NCBI GenBank assembly: GCA_947455875.1
Contig: CANGSD010000059.1
Span: forward strand, 1 to 7,142
Direction: 5' to 3'
DNA length: 7,142 nt
Source of the DNA: Comamonadaceae bacterium
Lineage (GTDB): Bacteria > Pseudomonadota > Gammaproteobacteria > Burkholderiales > Burkholderiaceae
The notes under the pieces were generated by a model. It was not told the DNA's origin, searched no databases, and was given only the letters and a program-made list of their open reading frames with translations. Made by a program: the position numbers and the translations under genes. Below, piece after piece: positions 1 to 6,335 of the stretch (within the stretch, counting starts at the first letter, position 1; each line of letters starts with the position of its first letter).

Positions 1-918
1 CTCAGCATGGGTTACGGTGGGGTGGCACGTTGGCGTGCGCAACGAAACCTGGCCCGTTTGTTCGGCGCCTATGTGCCGCCCGAGCTGGCGCAGCAAATGC
101 GGGACGACCCCGAGCACGACGCCCTGCAGGCCACCTGCCGGCACATGACCGTGATGTTCTGCGACATCCGCGGCTTCACACACTTGTCGGAAAGCATGGA
201 GCCCGCGGCGCTACAGGCCCTGCTGCATCGCGTGCTGGGTCGGCTCACCGAGGTGATTCGCGCACGGGGCGGCACCATCGACAAATACATCGGCGACTGC
301 GTGATGGCGTTCTGGGGCGCGCCCACTGCAGCGGCCGACTCCGCGCGGCGCGCAGTGGCCGCTTCCCTGGCGCTGTCGCAGGCGGTGCGCACGCTCAACG
401 ACGAGCACCGTGCGCAGGGCCTGCCCGAGATCGAAGTGGGCATCGGCCTGAACAGCGGCGCGATGTGTGTGGGCGACATGGGCTCGCCGCAGCGGCGCGC
501 CTACACCGTCGTGGGCGATGCGGTAAATCTGGCGGCACGGCTGGAAGGTCTGTCGGCGGTGTACGGCGTCACCATCGTCGCGGGCGAGGCCACCCGTCGG
601 GAGGCTGACGACTTTGAGTGGCTGGAACTGGACAAGGTGCGCGTGCGCGGCCGTGCGGGACCGGTGACGGTGTACGCGCCGAGGCCCCCCATCGACGCCG
701 CAGATCGCATCGCCCAAGAGGACTTGCGCACCTGGGCGGCCCTGCTCAAGGCCTACCGCGCGCAGGACGCGCGCTCCAGTGAGCGGCTGCTGGGCAGCCT
801 GCGTTCGGAGGGGGTGCCGCAGGCCTTGCGCGACCTCTATGCGCAGCGCGTGGCGGCGATGCGCGAGCGGCCGGTCGACCCCGCCTGGGATGGGGTCACG
901 CGTGTCGATGCAGCGTGA
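1..918 (+). CDS. Class III adenylate cyclase, C-terminal catalytic part (5' partial)
   Basis: This protein makes cAMP from ATP at the inner face of the membrane. The frame is open to base 1, where two codons (Leu-Ser) precede the first ATG at 7, so the true start is upstream and that ATG is internal. Numbering from it, an FGAYVPPEL segment (res. 19-27) is the usual link between the last membrane helix and the cyclase domain in CHASE2-type enzymes. The domain spans about res. 45-225. Metal-binding Asp are D53 (in FCDIRGFT) and D97 (in KYIGD). K93 and T167 are the pair that selects ATP over GTP. N174 and R178 (in NLAAR) are the transition-state residues. All key residues are present, so it should be active. 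Residues 228-303 form a helical tail ending in a WDGV motif, which I recall as common in this family. The CHASE2 sensor domain is inferred, not seen. The pilin gene begins 124 bp downstream on the same strand. Confidence 0.9.
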   Translation, partial: LSMGYGGVARWRAQRNLARLFGAYVPPELAQQMRDDPEHDALQATCRHMTVMFCDIRGFTHLSESMEPAALQALLHRVLGRLTEVIRARGGTIDKYIGDCVMAFWGAPTAAADSARRAVAASLALSQAVRTLNDEHRAQGLPEIEVGIGLNSGAMCVGDMGSPQRRAYTVVGDAVNLAARLEGLSAVYGVTIVAGEATRREADDFEWLELDKVRVRGRAGPVTVYAPRPPIDAADRIAQEDLRTWAALLKAYRAQDARSSERLLGSLRSEGVPQALRDLYAQRVAAMRERPVDPAWDGVTRVDAA

Positions 919-986
919 GGATTTGTGCGGAGGATGCCGCTCGAATCGGTGTCGGGCAAAAGAACGATTTGGTATTCTTGCGGGGT

Positions 987-1001
987 TGGCGGAGCAGTTG
1001 T
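987..1001 (+). promoter_or_regulatory. Possible sigma-54 -24/-12 promoter for the pilin gene
   Basis: TGGC at 987-990 and TTGT at 998-1001 have the 10-nt gap between the GG and GC-equivalent pairs that sigma-54 promoters require. The -12 element reads GT instead of the conserved GC, which weakens the match. The predicted transcript start near 1012 would leave about a 30-nt leader before the pilin ATG. Pilin genes in Pseudomonas and others use RpoN with PilR, so the position makes sense. I saw no good sigma-70 pair in this gap; TATTCT at 973-978 has no convincing -35. Confidence 0.3.
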
Positions 1002-1033
1002 GGATGTCAACCTAAATCATCAAATAGCAAAAC

Positions 1034-1039
1034 GGAGGA
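1034..1039 (+). promoter_or_regulatory. Strong ribosome binding site of the pilin gene
   Basis: GGAGGA lies 3 nt before the ATG at 1043. It is the best Shine-Dalgarno match in the window, fitting an abundant structural protein, although the spacing is slightly short. Confidence 0.7.
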
Positions 1040-1042
1040 TCC

Positions 1043-1519
1043 ATGAAACAACGTCTGCAACAAGGCTTCACCCTGATCGAACTCATGATTGTGGTGGCCA
1101 TCATTGGTGTACTCGCGGCGGTGGCGCTGCCGGCTTATCAGGACTACACGCTGCGCGCGCGGATGTCCGAGGTGGTGATGGCGGCGGGTCCGTGCCGTAC
1201 GGTCATCAGTGAAGTGGTGCAAAGTGGCGCTGCGCTACCCGCCGCGAATGCCTTTGGCTGCGAAGTGAACACCCCGAGTCGGTTCGTCGCGGCGGTGAAC
1301 ACCGACGATACCGGGACGATCATTGTGCAGACGCGCGGCTTTGGCGATGCCGCGATCGACGGCAGGGCGCTCACGATCCAGCCGTTGAACGCGGCTGGGG
1401 CTGCTCTTACGGCTGCCTCAGCGGCCCAGACGATCGCTTCGTGGAGATGTACAGCCGCCCCGGCGAACGTGGGCGGCGGCCCCATCCCCGCGCGCGCCCT
1501 GCCAGGCTCCTGCCGCTGA
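1043..1519 (+). CDS. pilA: Type IV major pilin (PilA/PilE-like prepilin)
   Basis: This is the building block of a type IV pilus, used for twitching, adhesion and DNA uptake. A short basic leader (MKQRLQQG) ends at G8, followed by [14 protein letters not shown], the class III prepilin signal cut by PilD between G8 and F9. The Glu at mature position 5 (E13), needed for assembly, is present. Residues 9-32 form the hydrophobic spine helix. The globular head has C51 and C73, and a C-terminal pair C136/C157 that would close the D-region loop. The length of 158 aa is typical. The start is fixed by the leader and by GGAGGA just upstream. The downstream gene is a pilin-type oligosaccharyltransferase and no clear U-tract terminator separates the two, so they are probably co-transcribed. 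That it is the major rather than a minor pilin is inferred from the strong RBS and length. Confidence 0.93.
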   Translation: MKQRLQQGFTLIELMIVVAIIGVLAAVALPAYQDYTLRARMSEVVMAAGPCRTVISEVVQSGAALPAANAFGCEVNTPSRFVAAVNTDDTGTIIVQTRGFGDAAIDGRALTIQPLNAAGAALTAASAAQTIASWRCTAAPANVGGGPIPARALPGSCR

Positions 1520-1567
1520 TCAGCGCTGTCACGCCTGAGCCGCCAAAGGGGAACGCCCGGTCCTGAG

Positions 1568-3043
1568 ATGATCGGGGGTGTGACGCCACCCCTGATGCAT
1601 TCATTCCCTGCCCGCCCGAATCTGGGCGCTGCCTTTCTGGCGCTGGTCCTCGCCCTCGCCTGGATCCTCAACCCCTCTTTCGGCCCCTCGCCCATCATCC
1701 TGCAGACGCTGATGGCGGCCTCTGCGGCCTTGCTGTGGTTTCTGCTGCGCCCGGCCATCCCGCAACCTGCGGCCTTGGTGCTGGCGTCTTCGTGGCTGAT
1801 CGCCGCCGTGTTCAACGCGGGCGTGGGCGTGGCCCAGTCTTTGAGCCTGATTTCGGAGAGCACCCTCTGGCTCAGCGCCTCCTCGGGCGGCGAGGTCTAC
1901 GGCAACCTGCGCCAGCGCAACCAGCTGGCCACCTTGCTGGCCATCGGTCTGGCCAGTGCCTTTTACCTGATCACCCAATTCGAAGGCCGCCTGCGCTGGG
2001 CGCTGGCTGCCTGCGTGGTGTTGCTGTCGACGGTCAGTGCGCTCACCTCCTCGCGCACCGGCATGCTGCATTGGATCCTTCTGTGCGGCGTGGCGCTGCT
2101 GGCGCCCCTGTGGGGAGCGCCCGCCGTGTGGCGCCGTTGGGCGCTGCTGGCGGCCGGCAGCTACGCCGTGACCCTGGCCCTTGCCCCCACGATGATCGAA
2201 CGCGTGGCAGGCGGCGCCAGTTGCGTCAGCCGCAAGGTGCTGTGGCAGAACGCGCTGCATCTCTCGGCCCAGCACCCCTGGACCGGCTGGGGCCCCGGCA
2301 TGCTGGACTACGCGCACTACGCCACCCTCTATCCCGGCGAGCGCTTTTGCCTGATCGTCGACAACGCGCACAACCTCATCTTGCATGCTGCCGTCGAACT
2401 GGGATGGCCGGTGGCGCTCCTGCTGGTGGCGCTCCTGCTGGCCCTGCTCGTGTTCGGGCGCCCCTGGCGCGAGCGTGCACCGCACCGGCTGCTGGCCTGG
2501 GCGGTGCTCGGGGTGATCCTCTTGCACAGCATGGTCGAGTACCCGCTGTGGTACGGGCCCTTCCAACTGGCCGTGATTCTGGCGGCCGTCTTGTTGGGGT
2601 CGCGACGCGAGCCGCGCGGCGGCGCGCCGATGCCGCGGGCGCAGCGCGCGCCGTGGGCGCTGGCCTTGGTGGCCGTGCTGTATGTGGGTTGGGACTACCA
2701 CCGCACCTCACAGATCTATCTGCCGCCGCAGGAGCGCAGTGCGCTCTACCCCTCCGGCGCCAGCGCCAGCGCGCGCCACAGCGTTTTGTTCAAGGGGCAG
2801 GTCGAGTTCGCCGAGTTCACTACCACGCCGTTGACGTTGGCCAATGCGGGCCGCCTGGCCGACATGGGCGAGCGCGTCTTGCGCTACTCGCCAGAGCCGC
2901 AGGTGATCGAGAAATTGATCGCTGCGCTGGAGGTTGTGGGGCAGGGCGAGCGCGTGGCTTGGCACGAAGCGCGGTTTCGCGCAGCGTTCCCCGACGAGTA
3001 CGCGCAATGGGCCAGCCGCCCTCAAGCCTCTCGCGCACCCTGA
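1568..3043 (+). CDS. PglL/TfpO-type pilin O-oligosaccharyltransferase (Wzy_C family)
   Basis: This multispanning inner-membrane enzyme should transfer a lipid-linked glycan to Ser/Thr of pilin on the periplasmic side. It has about ten hydrophobic segments between res. 20 and 375. Family landmarks are GNLRQRNQLATLL (res. 112-124), SSRTG (161-165), WTGWGPG (238-244) and DNAHNLILHAAVELG (265-279, putative catalytic H268), the Wzy_C signature. HSMVEYPLWYGPF (320-332) and a soluble tail (about 378-491) favour PglL over the O-antigen ligase WaaL. The 491-aa length is somewhat shorter than many PglL proteins. The adjacent pilin gene makes it the likely substrate. The start is uncertain: ATG 1568 has no good Shine-Dalgarno, while ATG 1595 (M10) is nearer the first membrane helix and follows GGGGGTG, which is held in a hairpin. 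WaaL or Wzy polymerase remain alternatives. Confidence 0.85.
   Translation: MIGGVTPPLMHSFPARPNLGAAFLALVLALAWILNPSFGPSPIILQTLMAASAALLWFLLRPAIPQPAALVLASSWLIAAVFNAGVGVAQSLSLISESTLWLSASSGGEVYGNLRQRNQLATLLAIGLASAFYLITQFEGRLRWALAACVVLLSTVSALTSSRTGMLHWILLCGVALLAPLWGAPAVWRRWALLAAGSYAVTLALAPTMIERVAGGASCVSRKVLWQNALHLSAQHPWTGWGPGMLDYAHYATLYPGERFCLIVDNAHNLILHAAVELGWPVALLLVALLLALLVFGRPWRERAPHRLLAWAVLGVILLHSMVEYPLWYGPFQLAVILAAVLLGSRREPRGGAPMPRAQRAPWALALVAVLYVGWDYHRTSQIYLPPQERSALYPSGASASARHSVLFKGQVEFAEFTTTPLTLANAGRLADMGERVLRYSPEPQVIEKLIAALEVVGQGERVAWHEARFRAAFPDEYAQWASRPQASRAP
1571..1596 (+). promoter_or_regulatory. 10-bp hairpin at the pilin/glycosyltransferase junction
   Basis: ATCGGGGGTG (1571-1580) pairs with CACCCCTGAT (1587-1596) around a six-base loop, TGACGC. 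Nine pairs are Watson-Crick and one is G-T (1574/1593). It lies 51 nt after the pilin stop, begins one codon after the first candidate ATG (1568), and buries the first two bases of the second candidate ATG (1595). No run of T follows, so a classical intrinsic terminator is unlikely. It could stabilise the 3' end of pilin mRNA, attenuate read-through, or limit translation of the downstream gene. The pairing is seen; the role is inferred. Confidence 0.45.
2411..2440 (+). repeat. Two perfect tandem 15-bp repeats inside the glycosyltransferase gene
   Basis: GTGGCGCTCCTGCTG occurs twice back to back (2411-2425 and 2426-2440) and encodes VALLL-VALLL in a membrane segment just after the Wzy_C signature. 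A degenerate third stretch (GCCCTGCTCGTG) follows. The unit is a multiple of three, so slippage would add or remove five residues without breaking the frame. Confidence 0.85.
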
Positions 3044-3055
3044 GGCATTGAGGGC
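3018..3055. terminator. Possible bidirectional terminator hairpin in overlapping 3' ends
   Basis: Bases 3018-3030 (GCCCTCAAGCCTC) pair with 3042-3055 (GAGGCATTGAGGGC), giving 13 base pairs with one bulged A at 3047 and an 11-nt loop. It contains the stop codons of both convergent genes: TGA at 3041-3043 on the plus strand and TGA read from 3024 to 3022 on the minus strand. The position is right for ending both transcripts, and a hairpin works in either direction. Neither side has a T-run, so it is not a classical intrinsic terminator. It may act as an mRNA 3' stabiliser or a Rho-assisted stop. Confidence 0.5.
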
Positions 3056-3966
3056 CGCGCTGGCCAGTGCACCGAGGCGATGGCCACTACGATCAGCGCA
3101 ATGGCCGTCCAGTCCTGCCAGTACAGAGGCTCTTTGAGCAGCACTGCGCCGCTGAAGACGCCCAGCACCGGGATGAACATCACGCTCAGGGTCGAGGCCA
3201 GCGGAGGCAGGTTGCGCGCCAGCGTCAACCAGGTGGCTTGCGCGAACACGAAGACGCCGAAGGCGTTGTAGACGATCGCCGTCCAGGTCAGGGCTGGCGG
3301 TGCGCTCCAGCGCTCGCGTTCGAAGGCCCAGGCCAGCACCGTCATCAGCAACGTGGTCATGGCGGTCATCCAGAACACGATGGTGAGGGTGGGCACGGTC
3401 ATGCGGGTGCGGCGGATTTGCTGGGTGCCCAGCGCCCACGCAGCGGCACCCGTGAGCGCCAGCAGCACGCCGAACGGCTTGCCGCTGAAGCTGCTCAACT
3501 CGTGCCACAGCAGCAGGAGCACGCCCAGAGCGGCCGCGAGGATGCCGACCCAGGCGCGGCGCTGCATCGTCGCGCCGAACCAGAGCATGCCGAAGATGGC
3601 CGAAAAAATCGGCATCGTGTAGCACAGGATGGCCGAGCGTCCGCTGGAGAGATCCTGGATGGCCACGATGACCAGCACATGCCAAACGAACATATTGGTG
3701 ACGGCCAGCACCAGCAGCTCGCGCCATTGGGCCCGGGGCACGACAAAGGTCACCTTGCCCAGATACAGCACCAGAGCCAGGAAAGGCAGGCCCAGCAACA
3801 TGCTGAGGCTGCGAAACGAGAGCGGCGGATAGCCCGTCACTCCCATCTTCATGATCGGCCAGTTCAAGCCCCACACCAGGGTGAGGATCACCAGCAGGGT
3901 GGTTTGTTGGCGGGTGAGGGTCACAGGATCAGGCGGGGGCGACCCAGGAGCCCGACTTGCCGCCAT
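3022..3966 (-). CDS. EamA-family (drug/metabolite transporter) permease
   Basis: This is an inner-membrane exporter of the DMT superfamily; its substrate cannot be read from sequence. The 314 aa contain about ten hydrophobic helices in two EamA repeats: roughly res. 22-155, opening with [12 protein letters not shown], and 165-300, with [17 protein letters not shown] near the end. That last motif, with a Glu in the final third of the second repeat, is typical of the family. The length of about 300 aa is standard. The ATG at 3966 lies 38 bp inside the end of moaC, with a weak GGAA before it. An alternative GTG at 3922-3924 sits 4 nt after the moaC stop and would remove 14 polar residues while keeping every membrane helix. 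Either way it is probably expressed with moaC by translational coupling. Its 3' end overlaps the glycosyltransferase gene by 22 bp, tail to tail. Confidence 0.88.
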   Translation of the reverse strand: MAASRAPGSPPPDPVTLTRQQTTLLVILTLVWGLNWPIMKMGVTGYPPLSFRSLSMLLGLPFLALVLYLGKVTFVVPRAQWRELLVLAVTNMFVWHVLVIVAIQDLSSGRSAILCYTMPIFSAIFGMLWFGATMQRRAWVGILAAALGVLLLLWHELSSFSGKPFGVLLALTGAAAWALGTQQIRRTRMTVPTLTIVFWMTAMTTLLMTVLAWAFERERWSAPPALTWTAIVYNAFGVFVFAQATWLTLARNLPPLASTLSVMFIPVLGVFSGAVLLKEPLYWQDWTAIALIVVAIASVHWPARPSMPQGAREA

Positions 3967-4411
3967 GCTTTTCCGCTAACCCCACATCGGTGATGGTCAT
4001 GCCCCGATCCACCGCTTTGCACATGTCATAGATCGTGAGGAGGGCGACTTGCACCGCGGTCAGGGCCTCCATCTCGACGCCGGTGGGTCCTACGGTCTCG
4101 GCGGTGCACTGGCAGGCGACCGAGGCGCTTTGGGGCTCGATCTCGAACTCGACGGCCACGCGCGTGAGCGCCAGCGGGTGGCACAGGGGAATCAGGTCGC
4201 TGGTCTTTTTGGCGGCCTGAATGCCCGCGATCCGGGCCACGCCCAGGACATCGCCCTTTTTTGCGGTACCTTCGGTCACGCGCTGCAAGGTGGCCGGTTC
4301 CATGCGGATGCGGCCTCGGGCCACGGCCACCCGGTGGGTGGCCGGCTTGGCGGACACATCCACCATATGGGCCTGGCCCTGGGCGTCAAAATGCGTGAGA
4401 GGTGAACTCAT
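3929..4411 (-). CDS. moaC: Cyclic pyranopterin monophosphate synthase MoaC
   Basis: MoaC converts the 3',8-cyclo-7,8-dihydro-GTP product of MoaA into cyclic pyranopterin monophosphate, an early step of molybdenum cofactor synthesis in the cytoplasm. The 160 aa match the usual length (161 in E. coli). Family residues fall one position after the E. coli numbering: K52 in [10 protein letters not shown]78 in IPLCHPL, E113 and E115 in GVEMEAL, and D129/K132 in [11 protein letters not shown], the last being the active-site Asp-Lys pair. The start at 4411 was chosen because the protein then begins MSSPLTHFD-, the typical MoaC N-terminus. The frame stays open upstream to 4519, but that stretch is antisense to the start of the protease gene. 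No strong Shine-Dalgarno is visible. No other moa genes are in the window; the EamA gene downstream overlaps it and is likely co-transcribed. Confidence 0.95.
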   Translation of the reverse strand: MSSPLTHFDAQGQAHMVDVSAKPATHRVAVARGRIRMEPATLQRVTEGTAKKGDVLGVARIAGIQAAKKTSDLIPLCHPLALTRVAVEFEIEPQSASVACQCTAETVGPTGVEMEALTAVQVALLTIYDMCKAVDRGMTITDVGLAEKHGGKSGSWVAPA

Positions 4412-4457
4412 ACTGGGTAGTTCGGATCGGAAGATCACCAGAGGTAGGAAAGATTCC
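4412..4457. promoter_or_regulatory. 46-bp divergent gap between moaC and the M48 protease gene
   Basis: Both genes start outward from this gap, so their promoters must overlap it or lie inside each other's coding sequence. I see no clear -10/-35 pair on either strand. An imperfect palindrome, TTCGGATCGGAA (4421-4432, one mismatched symmetric pair), is the only symmetric element. AGAGGTAGGAA at 4440-4450 is the ribosome binding site of the protease gene. Confidence 0.4.
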
Positions 4458-5951
4458 ATGATACGGGGCCGAGGATTCCACTTGCGCCGCGCCGTCGCCA
4501 CGGCGCTGGCCCTGGCCATCGCGTGCTCGCCCGTGCCCGCGCAGCTTCCAACCCTGGGGGACGCCTACGAGCTCACGCCCAGCGCCGAGCGCCGTATCGG
4601 CGAGCGCATCGCGCGCGAGCTCTATCGCGACCCGGATTACATCGACGACCCCGTGCTCGGGGAATACATCCAAAGCCTGTGGCAGCCGCTGCTCGCCGCC
4701 GCCCGCGTGCGCGGCGAGTTGACGCCCGATATGGAGCAACGCTATGCCTGGCGCGTGCTTCTGGGCAGAGACCGCAGCATCAACGCCTTTGCCCTGCCCG
4801 GAGGCTGGCTGGGGCTGCACCTAGGCCTGCTGGCCGTGACCACGCGCCGCGACGAACTGGCGTCGGTGCTGGCCCACGAACTCAGTCACGTCACCCAACG
4901 CCATATCGCCCGCATCATGTCGCAGGACAAGCGTCAGACACCCTGGGTGATCGGCGCGGTCATTCTGGGCGCCTTGGCGGCCTCCAAGAGCCCGGACGCG
5001 GCGGCCGCCCTGATCGCGGGCGGTCAGGCCACTGCGGTGCAGGGGCAGCTCAATTTCTCGCGTGACATGGAGCGCGAAGCCGATCGCATCGGCCTGGGCG
5101 TGCTGACGCAGGCGGGCTTTGAGGGGCAGGGCTTCGTGACGATGTTCGAAAAGCTCCAGCAGTCCTCCCGGCTGAACGACAACGGCGCCTTTCCCTATCT
5201 GCGCACCCACCCGCTGACGCTGGAACGCATCGTGGACATGCGCTCGCGCCAGCCCCTGGGCGAGCGCCCCGCCCCCCAGCGGCCCGACCTGGAACATGCG
5301 CTGATGGCGGCGCGCGCGCGTGCGCTGTCCACCGGTGGGGTCGAGTTGTATCAGGCCCTGGTGCGCGAGGCCGACGCCATCCCCGCAGACGCCCCGCTGC
5401 AGCGGCGTGCCGCGGCCTTGTATGCCGGCGCGCTGGCGGCCCTCCAACTGCGAGAGCCGGCACGCGCTCGCCGCTACCAGGAGCAACTGGCCGAACACCT
5501 GGCCGCCGATCGGGTGGGCGCGCGCCTGGCGCGTCTGCTGTCCGTCGAAGTGGCCCTGGCCAGTGGCGATGCGGCGCGCGCACTGGCCGAAGTCGGCACC
5601 TCGCAGGCCCGCCCCGAGACCTTGATGATGGCGCAGGCGGCGGTGCGTGTAGGTCGGCCCGATGAAGCGGTGCAGCGTCTGCAAACCTGGGTGACCTTGA
5701 ACCCGACCGACGGCACGGCTTGGCAAACGTTGGCGACGGCGCAGGCGGCGCAAGGCCAGATGCTGCGCGCCATCCGTTCAGAGGCCGAGGCACGCGTCGC
5801 CTGGCTGGATTACCCGGCGGCGATGGACCGCCTGCGCGCGGCCCAGGAGCTGGCGCGCAAGGGCACGTCCGATCACATCGAGGCGTCGATCATCGACACG
5901 CGTGCGCGTGCGGTAGAAGCCTTACTTCGCGAACAGGCGCTCGAGCGCTAG
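4458..5951 (+). CDS. bepA: BepA-like periplasmic M48 metalloprotease with TPR-like tail
   Basis: This is a zinc protease and chaperone of the periplasm. In E. coli, BepA (about 487 aa) helps assemble or degrades outer-membrane proteins such as LptD and BamA; the same role here is inferred. The 497 aa open with a signal peptide (RR at 10-11, hydrophobic 13-23, likely cleavage after VPA, A28). The protease domain spans about 40-265, with HELSH (H140, E141, H144) and third ligand E205 in the ExxxD motif EREAD. H251 in [12 protein letters not shown] matches the extra regulatory His of BepA. Residues about 280-490 are Ala-rich helical repeats, consistent with TPRs. ATG 4458 is chosen for the Shine-Dalgarno-like run at 4440-4450 and the immediate signal peptide. 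The frame is open upstream to 4221, but that part is antisense to moaC. Its 3' end overlaps the next, convergent gene by 30 bp. Confidence 0.92.
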   Translation: MIRGRGFHLRRAVATALALAIACSPVPAQLPTLGDAYELTPSAERRIGERIARELYRDPDYIDDPVLGEYIQSLWQPLLAAARVRGELTPDMEQRYAWRVLLGRDRSINAFALPGGWLGLHLGLLAVTTRRDELASVLAHELSHVTQRHIARIMSQDKRQTPWVIGAVILGALAASKSPDAAAALIAGGQATAVQGQLNFSRDMEREADRIGLGVLTQAGFEGQGFVTMFEKLQQSSRLNDNGAFPYLRTHPLTLERIVDMRSRQPLGERPAPQRPDLEHALMAARARALSTGGVELYQALVREADAIPADAPLQRRAAALYAGALAALQLREPARARRYQEQLAEHLAADRVGARLARLLSVEVALASGDAARALAEVGTSQARPETLMMAQAAVRVGRPDEAVQRLQTWVTLNPTDGTAWQTLATAQAAQGQMLRAIRSEAEARVAWLDYPAAMDRLRAAQELARKGTSDHIEASIIDTRARAVEALLREQALER

Positions 5952-6272
5952 GTCGATCAGCACACCCAGCACCGAGTACATCAGCGAGCCCAGGAGGGCG
6001 GCGCCAAATCCGGTGACGTGCAGCCCGTCGAGAAAGCTGGCGGCCCACCAGAACATCAGCGCGTTGATGATGAACAGGAACAGGCCCAGCGTGAGCACGG
6101 TAACCGGCAAGGTCAGGAGCACCAGGATCGGTCGCACAAAGAGATTGAGCAGGCCGATCACAAAGGCCGCGCCCAGAGCCGCCATGAAGCTGGTCACGGC
6201 CACGCCCTCATAGACCTGGGCGACAAACAACAAGGCCGTGGCGCTTAGCAGCCACTTGGCGATCAGTTTCAT
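5922..6272 (-). CDS. Small membrane protein, phage holin family 4 / YvlD-like
   Basis: This 116-aa protein is almost entirely hydrophobic, with about four helices (res. 5-20, 28-46, 50-79 with a possible break, and 88-108). The segment GLLNLFVRPILVLLTLPVTV (40-59) and the Asn-rich turn at FIINALMFWW (67-76) are typical of the family labelled 'phage holin family 4', found in many ordinary bacterial chromosomes. Its function is unknown; the holin name is historical and no phage genes are nearby. The start at 6272 gives the expected family length, although the frame stays open upstream to 6851 through the oppositely oriented neighbour. There is no Shine-Dalgarno, and a -10-like box lies so close that the transcript may be leaderless. 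The final nine codons and the stop overlap the end of the protease gene. Confidence 0.85.
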   Translation of the reverse strand: MKLIAKWLLSATALLFVAQVYEGVAVTSFMAALGAAFVIGLLNLFVRPILVLLTLPVTVLTLGLFLFIINALMFWWAASFLDGLHVTGFGAALLGSLMYSVLGVLIDLALERLFAK

Positions 6273-6278
6273 GGGATA

Positions 6279-6287
6279 AGAATAGCA
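6279..6287 (-). promoter_or_regulatory. Possible extended -10 promoter giving a leaderless mRNA
   Basis: Read on the minus strand, TGCTATTCT is an extended -10 element (TGn plus TATTCT). Its last base, 6279, is seven bases from the A of the ATG at 6272, the normal distance to a transcription start. No -35 match is seen about 17 nt upstream, which extended -10 promoters can tolerate. The lack of a Shine-Dalgarno fits a leaderless start. The sequence match is direct; promoter activity is inferred. Confidence 0.35.
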
Positions 6288-6314
6288 TCCGCTCCCCGGG
6301 TGCTGCGCAGGCGC

Positions 6315-6320
6315 TATCAT
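6315..6320 (+). promoter_or_regulatory. Possible -10 box for the DUF3717/DUF1289 gene
   Basis: TATCAT lies 15 nt before the ATG at 6336, so transcription would begin about 9 nt before the start codon. No -35 box is evident, and the bases just before the ATG carry no Shine-Dalgarno, again suggesting a very short leader. The divergent gap to the membrane-protein gene is only 63 bp. Confidence 0.25.
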
Positions 6321-6335
6321 CCGCCTCCCTTCGCC

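Noticed and set aside
942..972. CGAATCG / CGATTTG inverted repeat between the cyclase and pilin genes
   Set aside because: Only 7 bp with a wobble and a 17-nt loop, and no T-run; too weak to call a terminator.
1514..1525. Perfect 12-bp palindrome CGCTGATCAGCG across the pilin stop codon
   Set aside because: Only a 4-bp stem is possible with a loop, and it overlaps coding sequence; likely chance.
1601..2701. Long minus-strand open frame (366 codons) opposite the glycosyltransferase gene
   Set aside because: Its product is Arg/Gln/His/Gly-rich with no domain, and it mirrors a well-supported membrane protein on the other strand; a GC-rich shadow.
2708..3874. Minus-strand open frame (388 codons) overlapping the EamA gene in another frame
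   Set aside because: Low-complexity Arg/Ala/His/Gly composition and no motif, while the EamA frame has ten helices and family motifs.
4221..4457. N-terminal extension of the M48 protease (79 extra residues)
   Set aside because: Antisense to moaC, and it would bury the signal peptide; ATG 4458 has a good ribosome binding site.
4412..4519. N-terminal extension of MoaC to an upstream ATG (36 extra residues)
   Set aside because: Would overlap the signal peptide of the divergent protease; MoaC homology and normal length begin at 4411.
4821..5753. Minus-strand open frame (310 codons) opposite the M48 protease
   Set aside because: The plus strand encodes HELSH and other zinc ligands; the antisense product is Arg/Gln/Gly-rich without domains.
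5922..6272. A prophage remnant, suggested by the 'phage holin family' name
   Set aside because: This family is widespread in ordinary chromosomes, and no lysin, capsid, tail, integrase or att repeats are visible.
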